From contig SADC01001333.1 of NCBI GenBank assembly GCA_004194705.1, positions 124,001 to 188,000 of the forward strand: a stretch of DNA of 64,000 nt, written 5' to 3'. Each line of letters starts with the position of its first letter. The stretch's first letter is position 1. Below are positions 36,901 through 47,444 of this stretch, piece by piece. The position numbers were made by a program, and so were the translations under genes. Source of the DNA: Ditylenchus dipsaci (taxonomy: Eukaryota; Nematoda; Chromadorea; Rhabditida; Anguinidae). The notes under the pieces are model-generated. The model saw only the letters and a list, made by a program, of their open reading frames with translations, searched no databases and had not been told where the DNA came from.

Positions 36901-37207
36901 CCCTCCAAACTATTTGCTAATTGCTACAAGAGCCCTGCTCTATTTGGGGTCAAAGACTTTAACAACTTCAGGTTTTTTTGGAATCGGAATCTATTAAAAA
37001 ATTTTAATCTTTTATTTAAGAAACTTCTTTGCGCTTTCTGACACTAGAAATTGTGGCCATGGTTCTGATTCCCCGACTGAGCTGACTCGAGAATACGCCA
37101 TTTTCAAAGAATTTCTCGTGGATGTAAAAGACGAAGCACAGCTTTTCGAATTGCACAAATTGGCTTTAGAAGAGAAAAAAGAACCTGATGAAAATATGTC
37201 AGATTGA
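33967..37207 (+). CDS. NME6: Nucleoside diphosphate kinase, NME6 type
   Basis: The family transfers the gamma phosphate between nucleoside triphosphates and diphosphates; NME6 is the mitochondria-associated group II member. Three exons: 33967-34095, 36611-36948 and 37021-37207, giving 217 residues. Exon 1 starts MAKSFTFALLKPDAVANP, the conserved NDK start. Exon 2 has KDRFFYSRLIRHVCSGPV and the RWRQLLGPPN block. Exon 3 has DTRNCGHGSDSP with the catalytic His before GSDS. Exon 2 carries an insert of roughly 45 residues (KETTQISSKSILDWFFTTKA onward) not typical of NDKs. The donor at 36949 was chosen because only it keeps phase into exon 3. Intron 1 (2.5 kb) is full of repeats. AATAAA lies 10 bases after the stop, at 37217. 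Confidence 0.92.
34425..34555. repeat. Tandem array of a short TTCCCTGCCG phrase
   Basis: About eight degenerate copies of a phrase of about 16 bases, each with CCTGCCG plus AATTC or GACA. It lies in NME6 intron 1. It resembles the iterated terminal repeats of other elements here, but no inverted partner was seen nearby. Confidence 0.7.
34935..35309. mobile_element. Inverted-repeat element with CGTTGT microsatellite arms (copy 1)
   Basis: TGGCTCATTTCTAAACGTTGT at the left is inverted as AACGTTTATAAATGAGCCA at the right. GTCGTTGTCGTCGTCG-type microsatellite follows in each arm. A second copy is at 44934-45375. Confidence 0.8.
35528..35760. mobile_element. MITE, GAGTACTTCTCGGAATCAT family (inverted copy)
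   Basis: Contains ACTCTGGTATGCATGC, TTTCGAGTGATTTGTGTCTAAG and, inverted, ATTCCGAGAAGTACTCTTGATC. It matches the elements at 28815 and 47690. Confidence 0.65.
36190..36380. mobile_element. MITE, TACAGTCAAACCTCGAT family, in NME6 intron 1
   Basis: TACAGTCAAACCTCGATTTAG at the left is inverted as AAATCGAGGTTCGACTGTA at the right. The phrase GGTGCCACTAAATCG is iterated in the interior. Confidence 0.85.
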
Positions 37208-37496
37208 TTTACTGTAAATAAAATTGTGTCCTGATAGTGTTTAAAAAAAGAAAATGAATGTTTCGTCGAGGACTACTAAGTTGGTTTTTGGTAGAAATAG
37301 TAAACAGTCAGACGAAGCAACATTCTGGCTAGGTGAAAACCTGCTTAACGAATACCTGCTTAATCGCGCGAAATCGAATATTTCTGCCATAAAAGCTAGG
37401 TCATTTGCCTGAACCCTTATTTTTATTTTCCTAACTGGTGTTGTGTGTTCACTTTTCAGGCCTTATTATTTTTTACATCATATTTACGTTTTTAAA

Positions 37497-38176
37497 GGGC
37501 AATACTTTTTTTTGTCACAGATTCACTTCTTTTGTCACAGATTCACTTTTTTCTGTCACAGATTTGATTTGTCACAGATTCACTTTTTTCTGTCACAGAT
37601 TCACTTTTTTTGTCACAGATTCACTTTTTTTGTCCAGATTTCCTCATTTCTGTCCCAGATTTAGCTCAAACCACAGGGGGGACCAAGCACTTACAAAATT
37701 GGTCAAAAAATTTTCTCTCATAACAACCTGAAAGTTTTTCTATAACGTTTCTATCATGTTTTAAGCATTTTCGCCAAAAATTATTTTTTCCGCAAAATTT
37801 TGCCTTGGGGGACCAAGGTAGTCCAAAGTTTTCAGGAGCCTGAAATGGGACCTTGGTCCCCCAAGGCAAAAATTTTTGCGGAAAAAATAATTTTTGGCGA
37901 AAATGCTTAAAACATGATAGAAACGTTATAGAAAAACTTTCAGGCTGTTATGAGAGAAAATTTTTTTGACCAATTTTGTAAGTGCTTGGTCCCCCTGTGG
38001 TTTGAGCTAAATCTGGGACAGAAATGAGGAAATCTGTGACAAAAAAAAGTGAATCTGTGACAAAAAAAGTGAATCTGTGACAGAAAAAGTGAATCTGTGA
38101 CAAATCAAATCTGTGACAGAAAAAAGTGAATCTGTGACAAAAAGAAGTGAATCTGTGACAAAAAAAAGTTTTGCCC
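37497..38176. mobile_element. Foldback DNA transposon built of TGTCACAGATTC repeats
   Basis: GGGCAATAC plus six or more copies of TTTTTGTCACAGATTCAC form the left arm; the right arm is the inverse, ending in GTTTTGCCC. The flanks TTTTTAAA and GTTTTAAA suggest an 8-bp target duplication with one change. The core GGGACCAAGG is also palindromic. A fragment of the same family lies at 58085-58185. Confidence 0.8.
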
Positions 38177-38352
38177 GTTTTAAAGGACTATCGCCGTTGA
38201 TGACAATGGCGATTTCGAGTTTTTGAATTGGCGGGGGACACCGAAAATACGGAAAATGTTTTTGCGAATTATTTTTTTATTCGCATTTCAAATTTAACTT
38301 TTATTTATTAGACGAGGCAAATCTAGCGTCAGCTAAAACTGTTTATAGTTCG

Positions 38353-39704
38353 ATGGAAGACGGCGAAGTCGTCCGATCCGGCATGGTCAAGCAACGTCGG
38401 GCTCGACTGGTAAATAGTTCTAAAATTTTGAAAAATTTAAATGCACACAACAAATAATTTGACAAGAGAGTAACTTCTTGAGTTATTCTAGATGGGTAGA
38501 TAAACACCTGAAAGCCGGTAATTGAAAAACAACAACAGTTCAAACTCAAACTAAAATCAAACTGAAACGTTCAAGTCAAACTCAAGGATAAACTCAAGCT
38601 TAAACTCAAACTATTTGACCCATAACAACTACCAAAATAACCTAGCTTTCAAAATATCCGATTTCGCGCAATTAAGCAGGTATTTGTTAAGCATATATTC
38701 GTTAAGCAGATATTCGTAAAGCAAGTATTCTTTAAGCAGGTTTTCACCTAGCCAACATTCTGGTTACAATGTGACAATGCACAAACATCATTGTTTTTTC
38801 GACTTTGTTGTGTTTAGCGCCGTTTGTGACTGTATTGAGTAAACACCTTTTAATTTTTTTTCTAACTTTTCTAAGTTTTCGCCTACAATTTTGAAAAAAA
38901 AACGACTGTAATGATTATCAGAGCCACTCATATGAGTGAATCATCGTCCGTCAACACACACTTCCTAAGTTATCCAACAAAACTTATCACAAATTTTACC
39001 GCACAAACTTTTTTTAGTTTTCGCCAATAATATAACAACTTCCATAATCTCCCATAGCTATTTGACATTTTGTCCCAATCACCAAACAATTTTTGTAAAA
39101 GTACACAATTGAGTTTTAAGCTGCCGCCTAATCACACAACATTCTGTCTTTTCTTTGCACATTGTGTTGCGCCATTCGGCTTGCTTATGATGCTCTCTTA
39201 TCATAATTGCTCCACTTTTGTTTTAATTTTAATTCTTTTTACAGTGTTGTGAAACCCATTAAGAAAATTTGCGTAATTAAAAAAACGGAATAATGCTAAA
39301 TTCATCACCGCACATGCGCATCCCATCTATCTTTTTAGAATCAATAAACCAGAGTCAAAACAATTGTGATTCATCTACTTATAACTTCTTTTGTTTGTTG
39401 ATGTAATCACCACTTAGAATGATAATCGATAGTCCATATCTCTGGCTTCTGTATTTTTGTGATGATTAACAATTATGGGAGTTTGAGTTGCCGTTTTGGC
39501 GCATTTTTTATTCGTATGGAATAGTCTTGAGTTGGATTGTTTTTGATTATTTGAGTGGATTTTAATTAAAAATCTATTTTTCTCTCGATATGCTTTTTTA
39601 TATAGCCGTTCGAGACAAATCAAATGCAGAAACTCGTGAAAAGTCATCAACTTTTGATGCTAATGATAGGAATTTTCCGGCCGACACTGTACTTCGTCTG
39701 GTAA
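38353..39704 (+). CDS. Two-exon membrane microprotein, 51 residues, unassigned
   Basis: Exon 1 (38353-38409) encodes MEDGEVVRSGMVKQRRARL with CpG-rich codons and a consensus GTAAAT donor. Exon 2 (39606-39704) follows a TATATAG acceptor in phase 0 and ends with TAA. It has a short charged part (FETNQMQKLVKSH) and one hydrophobic segment (LLMLMIGIF), then PTLYFVW. AATAAA occurs 53 bases after the stop (39758-39763). The layout, a soluble N-terminus and one C-terminal helix, is that of small tail-anchored proteins such as TOM5-like subunits; that resemblance is only general. It is the fourth gene of the co-directional row and ends 120 bases before the LAMP start. The exon join is inferred from phase and signals only. 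Confidence 0.5.
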
Positions 39705-39824
39705 CTCTACCAAACCAAGTATACACTTCAGCCGGAAGTGTATACTTGTTATTGAACAATAAAACCTAAAAATCGTCAAGTAATCAGTTTATATTTTGAC
39801 CATTTTTTCAGCCTCCAATCCAGT

Positions 39825-42800
39825 ATGAATCGCTTTGTTCTCATATGTGCTCTAGTTTCCCTGAGCTCAGCCGTCCACTTGAGTGTCAAGAACGGAGATA
39901 CCGGCAAGTATTGTCTGATCCTGGACTCCACCATCACAGGCCAAGTGCAATATCACAATATGGTAAAATATTTTTCGACAGACTTATCGACCCAATAATC
40001 CGTGTTTGCAGGAACAGCAGACAGTCACCTACGGCTTCGCAGTCAACGGCACAGCCGTGGAAGCCATTGGCAAGTGCTTTGATGTGGACAAACAACTGCA
40101 GAACACTGTGGAGACCATCTCCATCCACTTCTTGCCCAATGATGTAACCCTCTTCCCTGGTCAAAGATCCCCAATGGACTCTCCATCTTAAGTTTGCTCA
40201 TCCAAATGACACCACTGCCTCCTTCAAATTGGCCGACTATCATTTGGTGGGTTTTGGTGCTAGACTTCAGAATAACGTATTTATTATAATAGAACGACAG
40301 TCTCTAATAGTGCGACACCCTCTATAAGGACTTTTAAATGCAAAAAGTGATAATCTACAGCTAAAAGCTATATATTAAAGTGCTTTTTGTGTGTCTTTTT
40401 TCCTCGCAAACGTGTACTTAAATTTGCTGATCGTCAATAAGTTCAAAAAGGTCTCTTAGAATCTCGCATGAGAAGGGACAATTTTGTATAATCAGTTTGC
40501 TAACTGTGGATTACTTGACAAGTGTGACTATACAATTCATTTTTGGCAAGCGACTCCTCATTTAGCTTTCTTTTCGATGCCACACCCAGGGTGGCGCTTT
40601 GAGTACTAAATAGTACTTTGGGGTACTAAATAGTACTAAAATAGTACCAATTAGTACTAGGGTACTAATTTAGTACTACGTACTATTTTAGTACTTTGTA
40701 CTATTTTAGTACGCACTATTTAAGTACAAAGTACTAAAATAGGGTGTACGGTCAGTTCGCCCCATGATCAGTTCGCCCCGGTCAGTTCGCCCCAAGATCA
40801 GTTCGTCCCGTTTTTGTTTTAAGCTTAGGCAGGCCAGCGTATGTTAGGACGGACTCAAACTTGTTCCCCGAACTACAAAAAAGTTAAAAAAATAAGTTTG
40901 GGTTTGTTTTTTGTGACATTATGGTCATTTTAAAAAAAGGGGCGAACTGATCGGGGGGGGGCGAACTGACCTGTCTTCCTAAAATAGTACTAACACGGGA
41001 AGGACCATAGCCGTCGCCGACAACGAGAATTTCAAATGTTTGGATTCGCGCGGGACAGTTCTCTTTCGTCTCACACTGTACTCTTTTGACTTGCTTCGAA
41101 TGACTCAAAAGAGTACAATGAAAGACGAAAGAGAACTGTCCCGCGCGAATTCAAACATTTGAAATTCTCGTTGTCGGCGACGGCTATGGTCCTTTAAAGG
41201 ACCATGGTTTTTGAACGCAGCGACATTTCCAGTATTCTTGAATCGGCGGGGACACTTTTTATCATCGAGACTAATTAAATTTGAATGTGAATCGCTTTTT
41301 TATTTGCATTGAAAATTTAAATTTCATGTTTTAAGCTAAGTTCCCCATGAGTGAGCGATTTTTTTTACTTGTTTAGGCGGGAACGGCTGAAGATTTTTTT
41401 CTCGGCCGAACTTTCTTTTATGTTGGTACCATTTTGTAGCTGAGATTCAGGGCTACAAAATAAAAAATTTTCCAGCCACATATCGCTGAAAAAGTCTTGA
41501 TAAAATGGGTTTATTTGCACTCTACATCTCACTAAATGAGTGCAATGTAGAGTGCGATGTAGAGTGCAAATAAACGCATTCTTATCAAAAAATTTCAGCG
41601 ATATGTGGCTGAAATTTTTTTATTGCGTAGCCCTGCATCTCAGCTACAAAATGGTACCAACAGAAAAAAAGTTCGGCCGAGAAAAAAATTTACAGCCATT
41701 TTTTGCAATTTACATCGCACTCTACATTGCACTCATTGGGGACGCGCCTTCAGTCCAGTTTAAATTTAAATCTCATATAAGTAGATATGGTGCAGTGGAA
41801 GTAGTCTAAGTCGGTCAAGAGTTTTGGCCGTTGGCGAGTTTTTGGTTGGCGAGTTTTGCCGTTGGCGAGATTCGACGTTGGCGAGTTATGGCGTTGGCGA
41901 GTCGGTTGCGTCCCATGAAAACTGTATACTCCCGTACTGGAGATCGAACCTGCGACGTTTTAAAAAAAAGCCTGCATCACATCCACTGCGCCACTCATTC
42001 ACTGGAGAATAAAATGCAAGACTTGGCCATACTTTACACAACAAATTATTTAAAACTCAATTTTCTCATCGTAGACGCGTCGGCAGGAAAATCGGCAAGT
42101 GAGGCAGTAATAGGCATGCCATGAGCTTTCGATTGGTGTATAAAGTTTGTCTGAACGCCACCTTAAGGTTGCGCACTTCCCGTGTAAGTACTAGCAGTAT
42201 TTAGTACTAAATTAGTCAAAGGTACTAAAATAGTACTTAGTACTAAATTAGTACCCTAGTACTAATTGGTACTATTTTAGTACTATTTAGTGCTACAAAA
42301 GTACTATTTTTGTCTAAATTAGTACCCAAAGCCCCACCCTGGTCACACCCCGAGGTGACAAAGAAGAAACTCTATTGGTGAGATCGCAATCTAACTGACA
42401 AGCAAGGGACCCTGACTGTGATCTGGGCGAATTCCGATGACAATTTTTTTCTGCATATTTCTGCAGAGTGTGCCCAAGTTCCTGACAAAGGTGGCTGCCC
42501 AACTCTGAAGATCCACAAAAAGTGGTACAACGGTCACTCAAAGTTCTAAAAACACCTCGATACTATATAATGGTTTTTTGCCGTGGGTCATTCCTGAAAT
42601 TTTTGTTGGCTTTCAGAAATGGAGAGCTAAATTCACAAGGTATTTGGTTACACTTTACAGGAATACGCGCATAATTTTTTTATCGCGATTCCTCCATGTC
42701 ACAGTCAGGGCCTTCCCTTTTAAGGTGGATAATCAAAGTCTAGGAAAGCATGTCAGAGAAGCTCATCGTCAGCTTGTTCAAGGCGTATAGAATCACCAAT

Positions 42801-44457
42801 GCAATATTTGGAAGCCAGAACGGCGCTGTTTATCTGATTCAAGCTTGATAGCCTGTTCTAAGTGGTCAGGTCGAGCTGCAGCAGGCGCGCAAGCGCAGAG
42901 AATTGACTTATTCATTCTTAGAAATCGATTTTTAGAAGAAAGTTATGAGTAGGATAGTGATATTTTGTTAGAATGTTAGATTTTTTCTGATTTCGGCTGG
43001 AATTTCGAGGTCTAAAAACAGAAAGTCTCTAATAGAACGACAGGGTCAAGGGGAGGGGGGGGGAGGGTTTTGAAAAATAGAATAACATGTCGTTATATTT
43101 AAATTAATATGGTAAGTGATAGCAACAGTGATATTTAGGTAAATAAAAAATGTATATTTTCAGGCAGCAGTGTTCTACCCCACTTTCAACGCCAGTCTTC
43201 GTATGTTTAGTTCTTTATGGTGTTGCCTATTTTAAAAAACTCTTGCCGTTTTGATAGCTAAGATATATAGGTACAATATGGTTAAAAAATGTAAAGGCCA
43301 GCTTTTAGTTAAAAAAAAACAGGGTTTCTTTTTTTTTAATTTTTGTTTTTTTACCGTTTTCACGTTATAGCCTTATGGCTCGGCCACAATGGGATGTCGA
43401 AGTCGGAAGTTGGTAGTCCGAATCTAAATTTTATTTTATTCTGGTTCAACTATCGCAATTTTTTTTCGTGTATAGAACCCTAAGAATAAGTAAGATTACT
43501 TTACTGACCGAAAAAATGATGAAAACTGACAGAGCTGGGGGACCTCAAAGACTTCGACATCCGACTTCGACATCCCATTGTGGTCATCCTATTACACACA
43601 TCGGCCTGCAGAATGCCATTTGTTTTATATTTTAGCTATCAATTGATAAAAACACATTTTTAAAATTCAGTCAATCTTCAAAGGGGCATACCAGCGCGTT
43701 ACACTGCAAATTAAGGCGGGCAATAGGGCGGAACAGCAATTTTTCAAAATTGTCCTTGTTTTCACTTTTTTGGTGTCAAATCTGATATTTATGACCTTAT
43801 CCTACTTTTAAGAAGTAGGCAGAAAAATTTCGTCGAATCAGATAGAACGCTTACAAAAAACAGTCATGAAAGAAAGAAATTGCTGGTGCCCGCCTTAATT
43901 GCAATGTAACACGCTGGTATGCCTTTTTCATAAAAATTCAAAAACCGAAATTTCAAAATGCGCGAATTCAAAAAGTGAATCAAATCAGTCCCGAATTTGC
44001 CTGGAATCACACTATACCATGCTTCTGAAAAAAATCATAGCATTATCTTTGATTTCAGCCGACAACACCACAGATGTGTTCCACTACAAAAAACCAGCAG
44101 GCACCAACCTTGAGTGGGGCGCTGTTGACACTCACGGATTCAGCTGCTCCAAAGCCAATCTGCCTCTTACCAACTCCTCATGGGTCGATTTTGCCCATCT
44201 AAAAGTGCTTGCCTTCGCTGTGCTCGACACTGACCAGTTCCCCGAAAATCAATGTAAACTTTTCTAAAAAACATCAAGACAGCTCAAAAATGGCCAATTA
44301 TTTTTTAGTGTTCGAGCAATGCAAAATGGACGTCAAAACATCTGATATTGTGCCTATCATCGTAGGAATCTGTCTAGCTGGACTGGTGATCATCGTGCTG
44401 GTTGCTTACTTGATTGGACGAGCTCGGGCCAAGAGACAGGGATATGCCTCTGTTTGA
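39825..44457 (+). CDS. LAMP: LAMP-family lysosomal membrane glycoprotein, single lumenal domain
   Basis: A type I membrane glycoprotein that coats the lysosomal lumen. Exons: 39825-39962, 40012-40246, 43164-43200, 44059-44253 and 44309-44457, about 250 residues. A signal peptide ([16 protein letters not shown]) leads into one LAMP domain with four cysteines (KYCL, GKCF, FSCS, EQCK) and N-x-S/T sites. After that come the transmembrane helix [18 protein letters not shown] and the tail [10 protein letters not shown], a classic GYxxΦ lysosomal sorting signal. Exon 2 needs removal of one base to keep frame: the break is near C4 (40169-40172), after which the frame reads [20 protein letters not shown]. 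The phases of all other junctions agree. Intron 2 (2.9 kb) holds an hAT-like element. A splice acceptor (TTTTTTCAG) sits 14 bases before the ATG. Confidence 0.92.
40741..40978. mobile_element. Nested element with iterated CAGTTCGCCCC ends
   Basis: The left side has four copies of ATCAGTTCGCCCC-like sequence; the right side has two inverted copies (GGGGCGAACTGA). The core GGCCAGCGTATGTTAGGACG, then GACTCAAACTTG, matches that of 25866-26063. Confidence 0.75.
40990..41212. mobile_element. Foldback MITE, AAAGGACCATA family
   Basis: AAGGACCATAGCCGTCGCCG runs in to GCGCGGGACAG and returns almost perfectly. Same family as 16704-16908. Confidence 0.8.
41333..41750. mobile_element. Long foldback element (copy 1)
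   Basis: AAGTTCCCCATGAGTGAGCG at the left pairs with CACTCATTGGGGACG at the right, and arms of about 200 bp fold on a centre reading TCACTAAATGAGTGC. A close copy is at 58770-59206. Confidence 0.85.
41823..41905. repeat. GTTGGCGAG tandem phrase array
   Basis: Five or six copies of a phrase of 14-17 bases containing TTGGCGAG. Similar TTGGCGAAACGA phrases recur at about 60297-60360. Confidence 0.7.
41935..42000 (-). mobile_element. tRNA-derived SINE head
   Basis: Read on the minus strand, TGGCGCAGTGG (A box) is followed about 45 bases later by GGTTCGATCTC (B box). The spacing fits a pol III tRNA-like promoter. A folded tRNA cloverleaf was not established. Confidence 0.55.
43382..43586. mobile_element. 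Inverted-repeat element in LAMP intron 3
   Basis: GGCCACAATGGGATGTCGAAG at the left is inverted as TTCGACATCCCATTGTGGTC at the right. A fragment resembling the right arm is near 48805-48865. Confidence 0.75.
43679..43927. mobile_element. Inverted-repeat element in LAMP intron 3
   Basis: AAAGGGGCATACCAGCGCGTT at the left is inverted as AACACGCTGGTATGCCTTTT at the right, with AAGGCGGGCA blocks paired inside. Confidence 0.8.
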
Positions 44458-44933
44458 AACACTACCAACGAATGTTTGTTTTTCAAAACTTTGATTGAAT
44501 GAATACGTGTGTTTCTATTGTTCCTTTCGCCTGAAAACCCCAATTTATTTTGTAGTAAGTGCGTATACAGTCAAACGTTGATGCAAAAAAGTTCATGTTC
44601 AAGTCTACCCAGCCCCCGTCTAAATTTTTGCTCCAATTTTTAAAAGGGAAATTTAGGTGAAAATCATCGTTAGTATTGCAACACTTTTTTATTTTGTGAT
44701 GGCTAATCAAAAAATAATTGCCAAAAAACTTCAACAATGAAGTTCAAATTCAGTACAGACCAATCTGGTCAGGTAAATATCGACGTTTGAGTACAAAGTA
44801 AACGCACTTCTGGAGCTTCTCTATCTTCTCCAGCAATTCACCCTACTCTTTTGTCACATATTTTATCAAAAAATAAAAGTTTAGTAAACCAGATCTTTTA
44901 TTACATTCAAGCTAAATACGTACGAATACATAA

Positions 44934-45375
44934 TGGCTCATTTATAAACGTTGTCGTTGTCGTCGTCGTTGGAAAAAATGTTTTATAAAGGCACTTTTAC
45001 GCCAACGACAACGCCAACGACGACGACAACAACGACGACGACCTATTTATAAAAAATCCAACGACAACGCCAATGACAACGAAAATTTTTCTTATAAATT
45101 ACACAAATTTTGCATATAAGTCAGAATTTTAAGGATTAACTATATTCTCCACAGGTTTTTTCTTGAAATCTCGTCTGAAAATGCGAAATTTGTCGAATTT
45201 CGAATGAAAAATTTCGTTGTCCTTGGCGTCGTCGTTGTCGTTGGCGTTGTCGTTGGATTTTTTATAAATAGGTCGTCGTTGTCGTTGTCGTCGTCGTTGG
45301 CGAAAAAAAGGGTTTTATAAAAAAAATATTCCAACGACAACGACGACGACAACGACAACGTTTATAAATGAGCCA
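44934..45375. mobile_element. Inverted-repeat element with CGTTGT microsatellite arms (copy 2)
   Basis: TGGCTCATTTATAAACGTTGT and its inverse bracket 442 bp. The ends match copy 1 at 34935-35309. Confidence 0.85.
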
Positions 45376-46501
45376 TTAAAGTCATAATTTGCGGGTCAGC
45401 TTCCCATAAGAACTTCTTATCATTTTATTTCCTGGAAATAAAATGTTTAAATTAAATTTTCATAAATACCTCGATGATACTTTATTCGAAAGTCTTGATA
45501 TGCACTTTCTTTTGAGTCATAAATTACTAATATTGATAATAAAATTCGGCGAGATTTGCCCTTTTGAAGTTGCATAAGCAAACATCGCGACTGTGCTGGT
45601 TCTTATGGGAATGCAAAATGCAAAAGATTTTGTCCCTGTTTTACGCCAAGGTAAAAATCTAGATACTGTTCGAGAATATACTCGAGTATATTCTCAATTT
45701 ACAGCCCTAATACCTACTCGAAATTTGGCGGGAGTTTCGAATGATGATAAAAAGTAGGCTAAAATTCGTAAAACCCTAAGTGTCCCAGTATTTTTCTATA
45801 AGCCTACTTTTTTTCGCTCCCTTTTTTTCCACCCAATCCATTGGTGAGAGTGTGCTGGTCTTTGGCCGCGAAGCGTCCAAATACCCTTTGCATAGTCAAC
45901 GCAAAAGGTGTGAGGTAGGTGAAAAATGAAAAAAGTTAGAGAAAGATATTCTTTGGATGGTAGGCGGGCACTTGGGATGCTGTCACTAAACTTCACTAGA
46001 TTTTCGAATTTTAGAGACGGTACAGATTTTCAAAAGTCGTGACGGGACAATTAATCCGGAAAGCGAAAAAAAATAACTCCTTGACGGACAGATGGAAAAA
46101 AGTTTTCGGGAAAAATTTCGGGACGAGAAATACACACAAAATACCTTCGAGACGGGAGTCCCGTCCCGCCATCATCTCTAATCTTTACGGCGAGATTTTT
46201 GAGGTATATAATTTGGACTGGATTTCAGCGGATTCGTATTTTTCAAAACATTTTGTTGCTAGAAATCAGGGTTGCGCGCGTTCGTTTAATTTGGCCTAAG
46301 CCGTTTACCGTTTAGGACCCGTTTATCAGATCCGTTTATCGTTTACGTTTAATGAAAATGACCCGTTTAAATGGCCGTTTATTCCGTTTAATTTGTTTTT
46401 TTACATACTTAAGTGTTCAACCATATAGCAACACCATTCTAAGACAATTTTATTGGCAAACAGAAACAATCAATAAACAGAAGAGTAAATGAAACGTAAC
46501 A

Positions 46502-46749
46502 TACAGTTAAACCACGTATTTACAAACCCTCGACTTAACAAAAAGTCCAACATAACGAATCTTTTTTCGATGCCTATTTGGTCAGCGATTTGGGAGAATG
46601 ACTAATAGTCTACCCCCGACTTAACGAGACCCCCAACTTAACGAAAAAATTTCAAGGTTTAGCCCACCCGCAATTTCCCCCGCACCCCAAAAAGCGGGGG
46701 AGGCCAATCCTACTCTTCAGAGGTTTCGTTAAGACGAAGTTTGACTGTA
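46502..46749. mobile_element. Nested MITE, TACAGTTAA family
   Basis: TACAGTTAAACCACG at the left is inverted as GACGAAGTTTGACTGTA at the right, with ACTTAACGA phrases inside. It lies within the hAT-type element. Confidence 0.7.
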
Positions 46750-46946
46750 TTAGTCATCTCCGGACTTTTCGTCATCTCATTTTTTTTCTTGCTCAACTTC
46801 CTTTTCTTCAGGCTGTGTGGAAGGCGCAAATTTTAACTTTTTCAGGTGCCATTATCTAAGAAAGGCGATATTAAAAAGGACGAAACCAACCAGCAAAACA
46901 ATAATGGCTAAAATAAAAAAGCGGCCTTGCACAAAAACCGAAAGAA

Positions 46947-47181
46947 TACCGTATTTCCTCTAATTACTCACCCGGGTAAGTTATTTTTTGGTTTCTCCAA
47001 AATCGGGAAATTTCGAGGTCAATCTCGAGATTTTGGGGTTCTTAACCCAATTCTTAAAAGTAGAACCGGTAGAGCTCGCGGGAGTTGAGAAAGCGCAATA
47101 TACATCTTTGCAAAAAAAATTCTGTGGGCTGAGATATAGGTGCCCAAAGTTGAGGGGGTGAGTTATTAGAAGAAATACGGT
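46947..47181. mobile_element. Nested MITE, TACCGTATT family
   Basis: TACCGTATTTCCTCTAATTAC and the inverted AGAAGAAATACGGT bracket a core with GGTAGAGCTCGCGGGAGTT, as at 4111-4345. Confidence 0.75.
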
Positions 47182-47444
47182 GAATTCGATAGTGCATAAA
47201 TGGGTTGTCTTGAGATGAAACATATATTTTATGAAAATTAATCTTTAAGATTTGTTCATTTGACGGTCATTCTATCTACACAATTAAACAAATTAGACGC
47301 CGTTTATAAGACCCGTTTATCGTTTAATCCGTTTATCTCGGACCCGTTTATCGTTTCGTTTAATTTCTCTTGAAAAACCGTTTAATCGTTTAAACGATTG
47401 GTCCTTTAAACGAAAGTGCGCAACCCTACTAGAAATAATGGAAC

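Larger units (their letters stand above)
40587..42341. mobile_element. hAT-like DNA transposon in LAMP intron 2, with several nested elements
   Basis: The ends CAGGGTGGCGCTTTGAGTAC and the inverse of CAGGGTGGGGCTTTGGGTAC bracket 1755 bp. The flanks GCCACACC (40579-40586) and GTCACACC (42342-42349) form an 8-bp duplication with one mismatch. Subterminal arms are iterated AGTACTAAATAGTAC phrases. Nested inside are an element with TCAGTTCGCCCC ends (40741-40978), a foldback (40990-41212), a second foldback (41333-41750), a GTTGGCGAG array (41823-41905) and a SINE (41935-42000). No transposase is seen. Confidence 0.85.
46267..47428. mobile_element. hAT-type element with CGTTTATCCGTTTAA arms and perfect 8-bp duplication
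   Basis: CAGGGTTGCGCGCGTTCG at the left and GTGCGCAACCCTA at the right are inverted ends. CTAGAAAT is duplicated exactly (46259-46266 and 47429-47436). The arms consist of degenerate ACCCGTTTATCGTTTAA phrases. Two MITEs are nested (46502-46749 and 46947-47181). No transposase is seen. Confidence 0.9.

Noticed and set aside
36554..36997. 147-codon frame as a separate gene
   Set aside because: It is exon 2 of NME6; the acceptor at 36610 and donor at 36949 fit exons 1 and 3 in phase.
40006..40191. Stop codon ending the LAMP exon 2 frame taken as the true end
   Set aside because: The conserved LAMP sequence continues one frame over past the C4 run, and all downstream exon phases agree.
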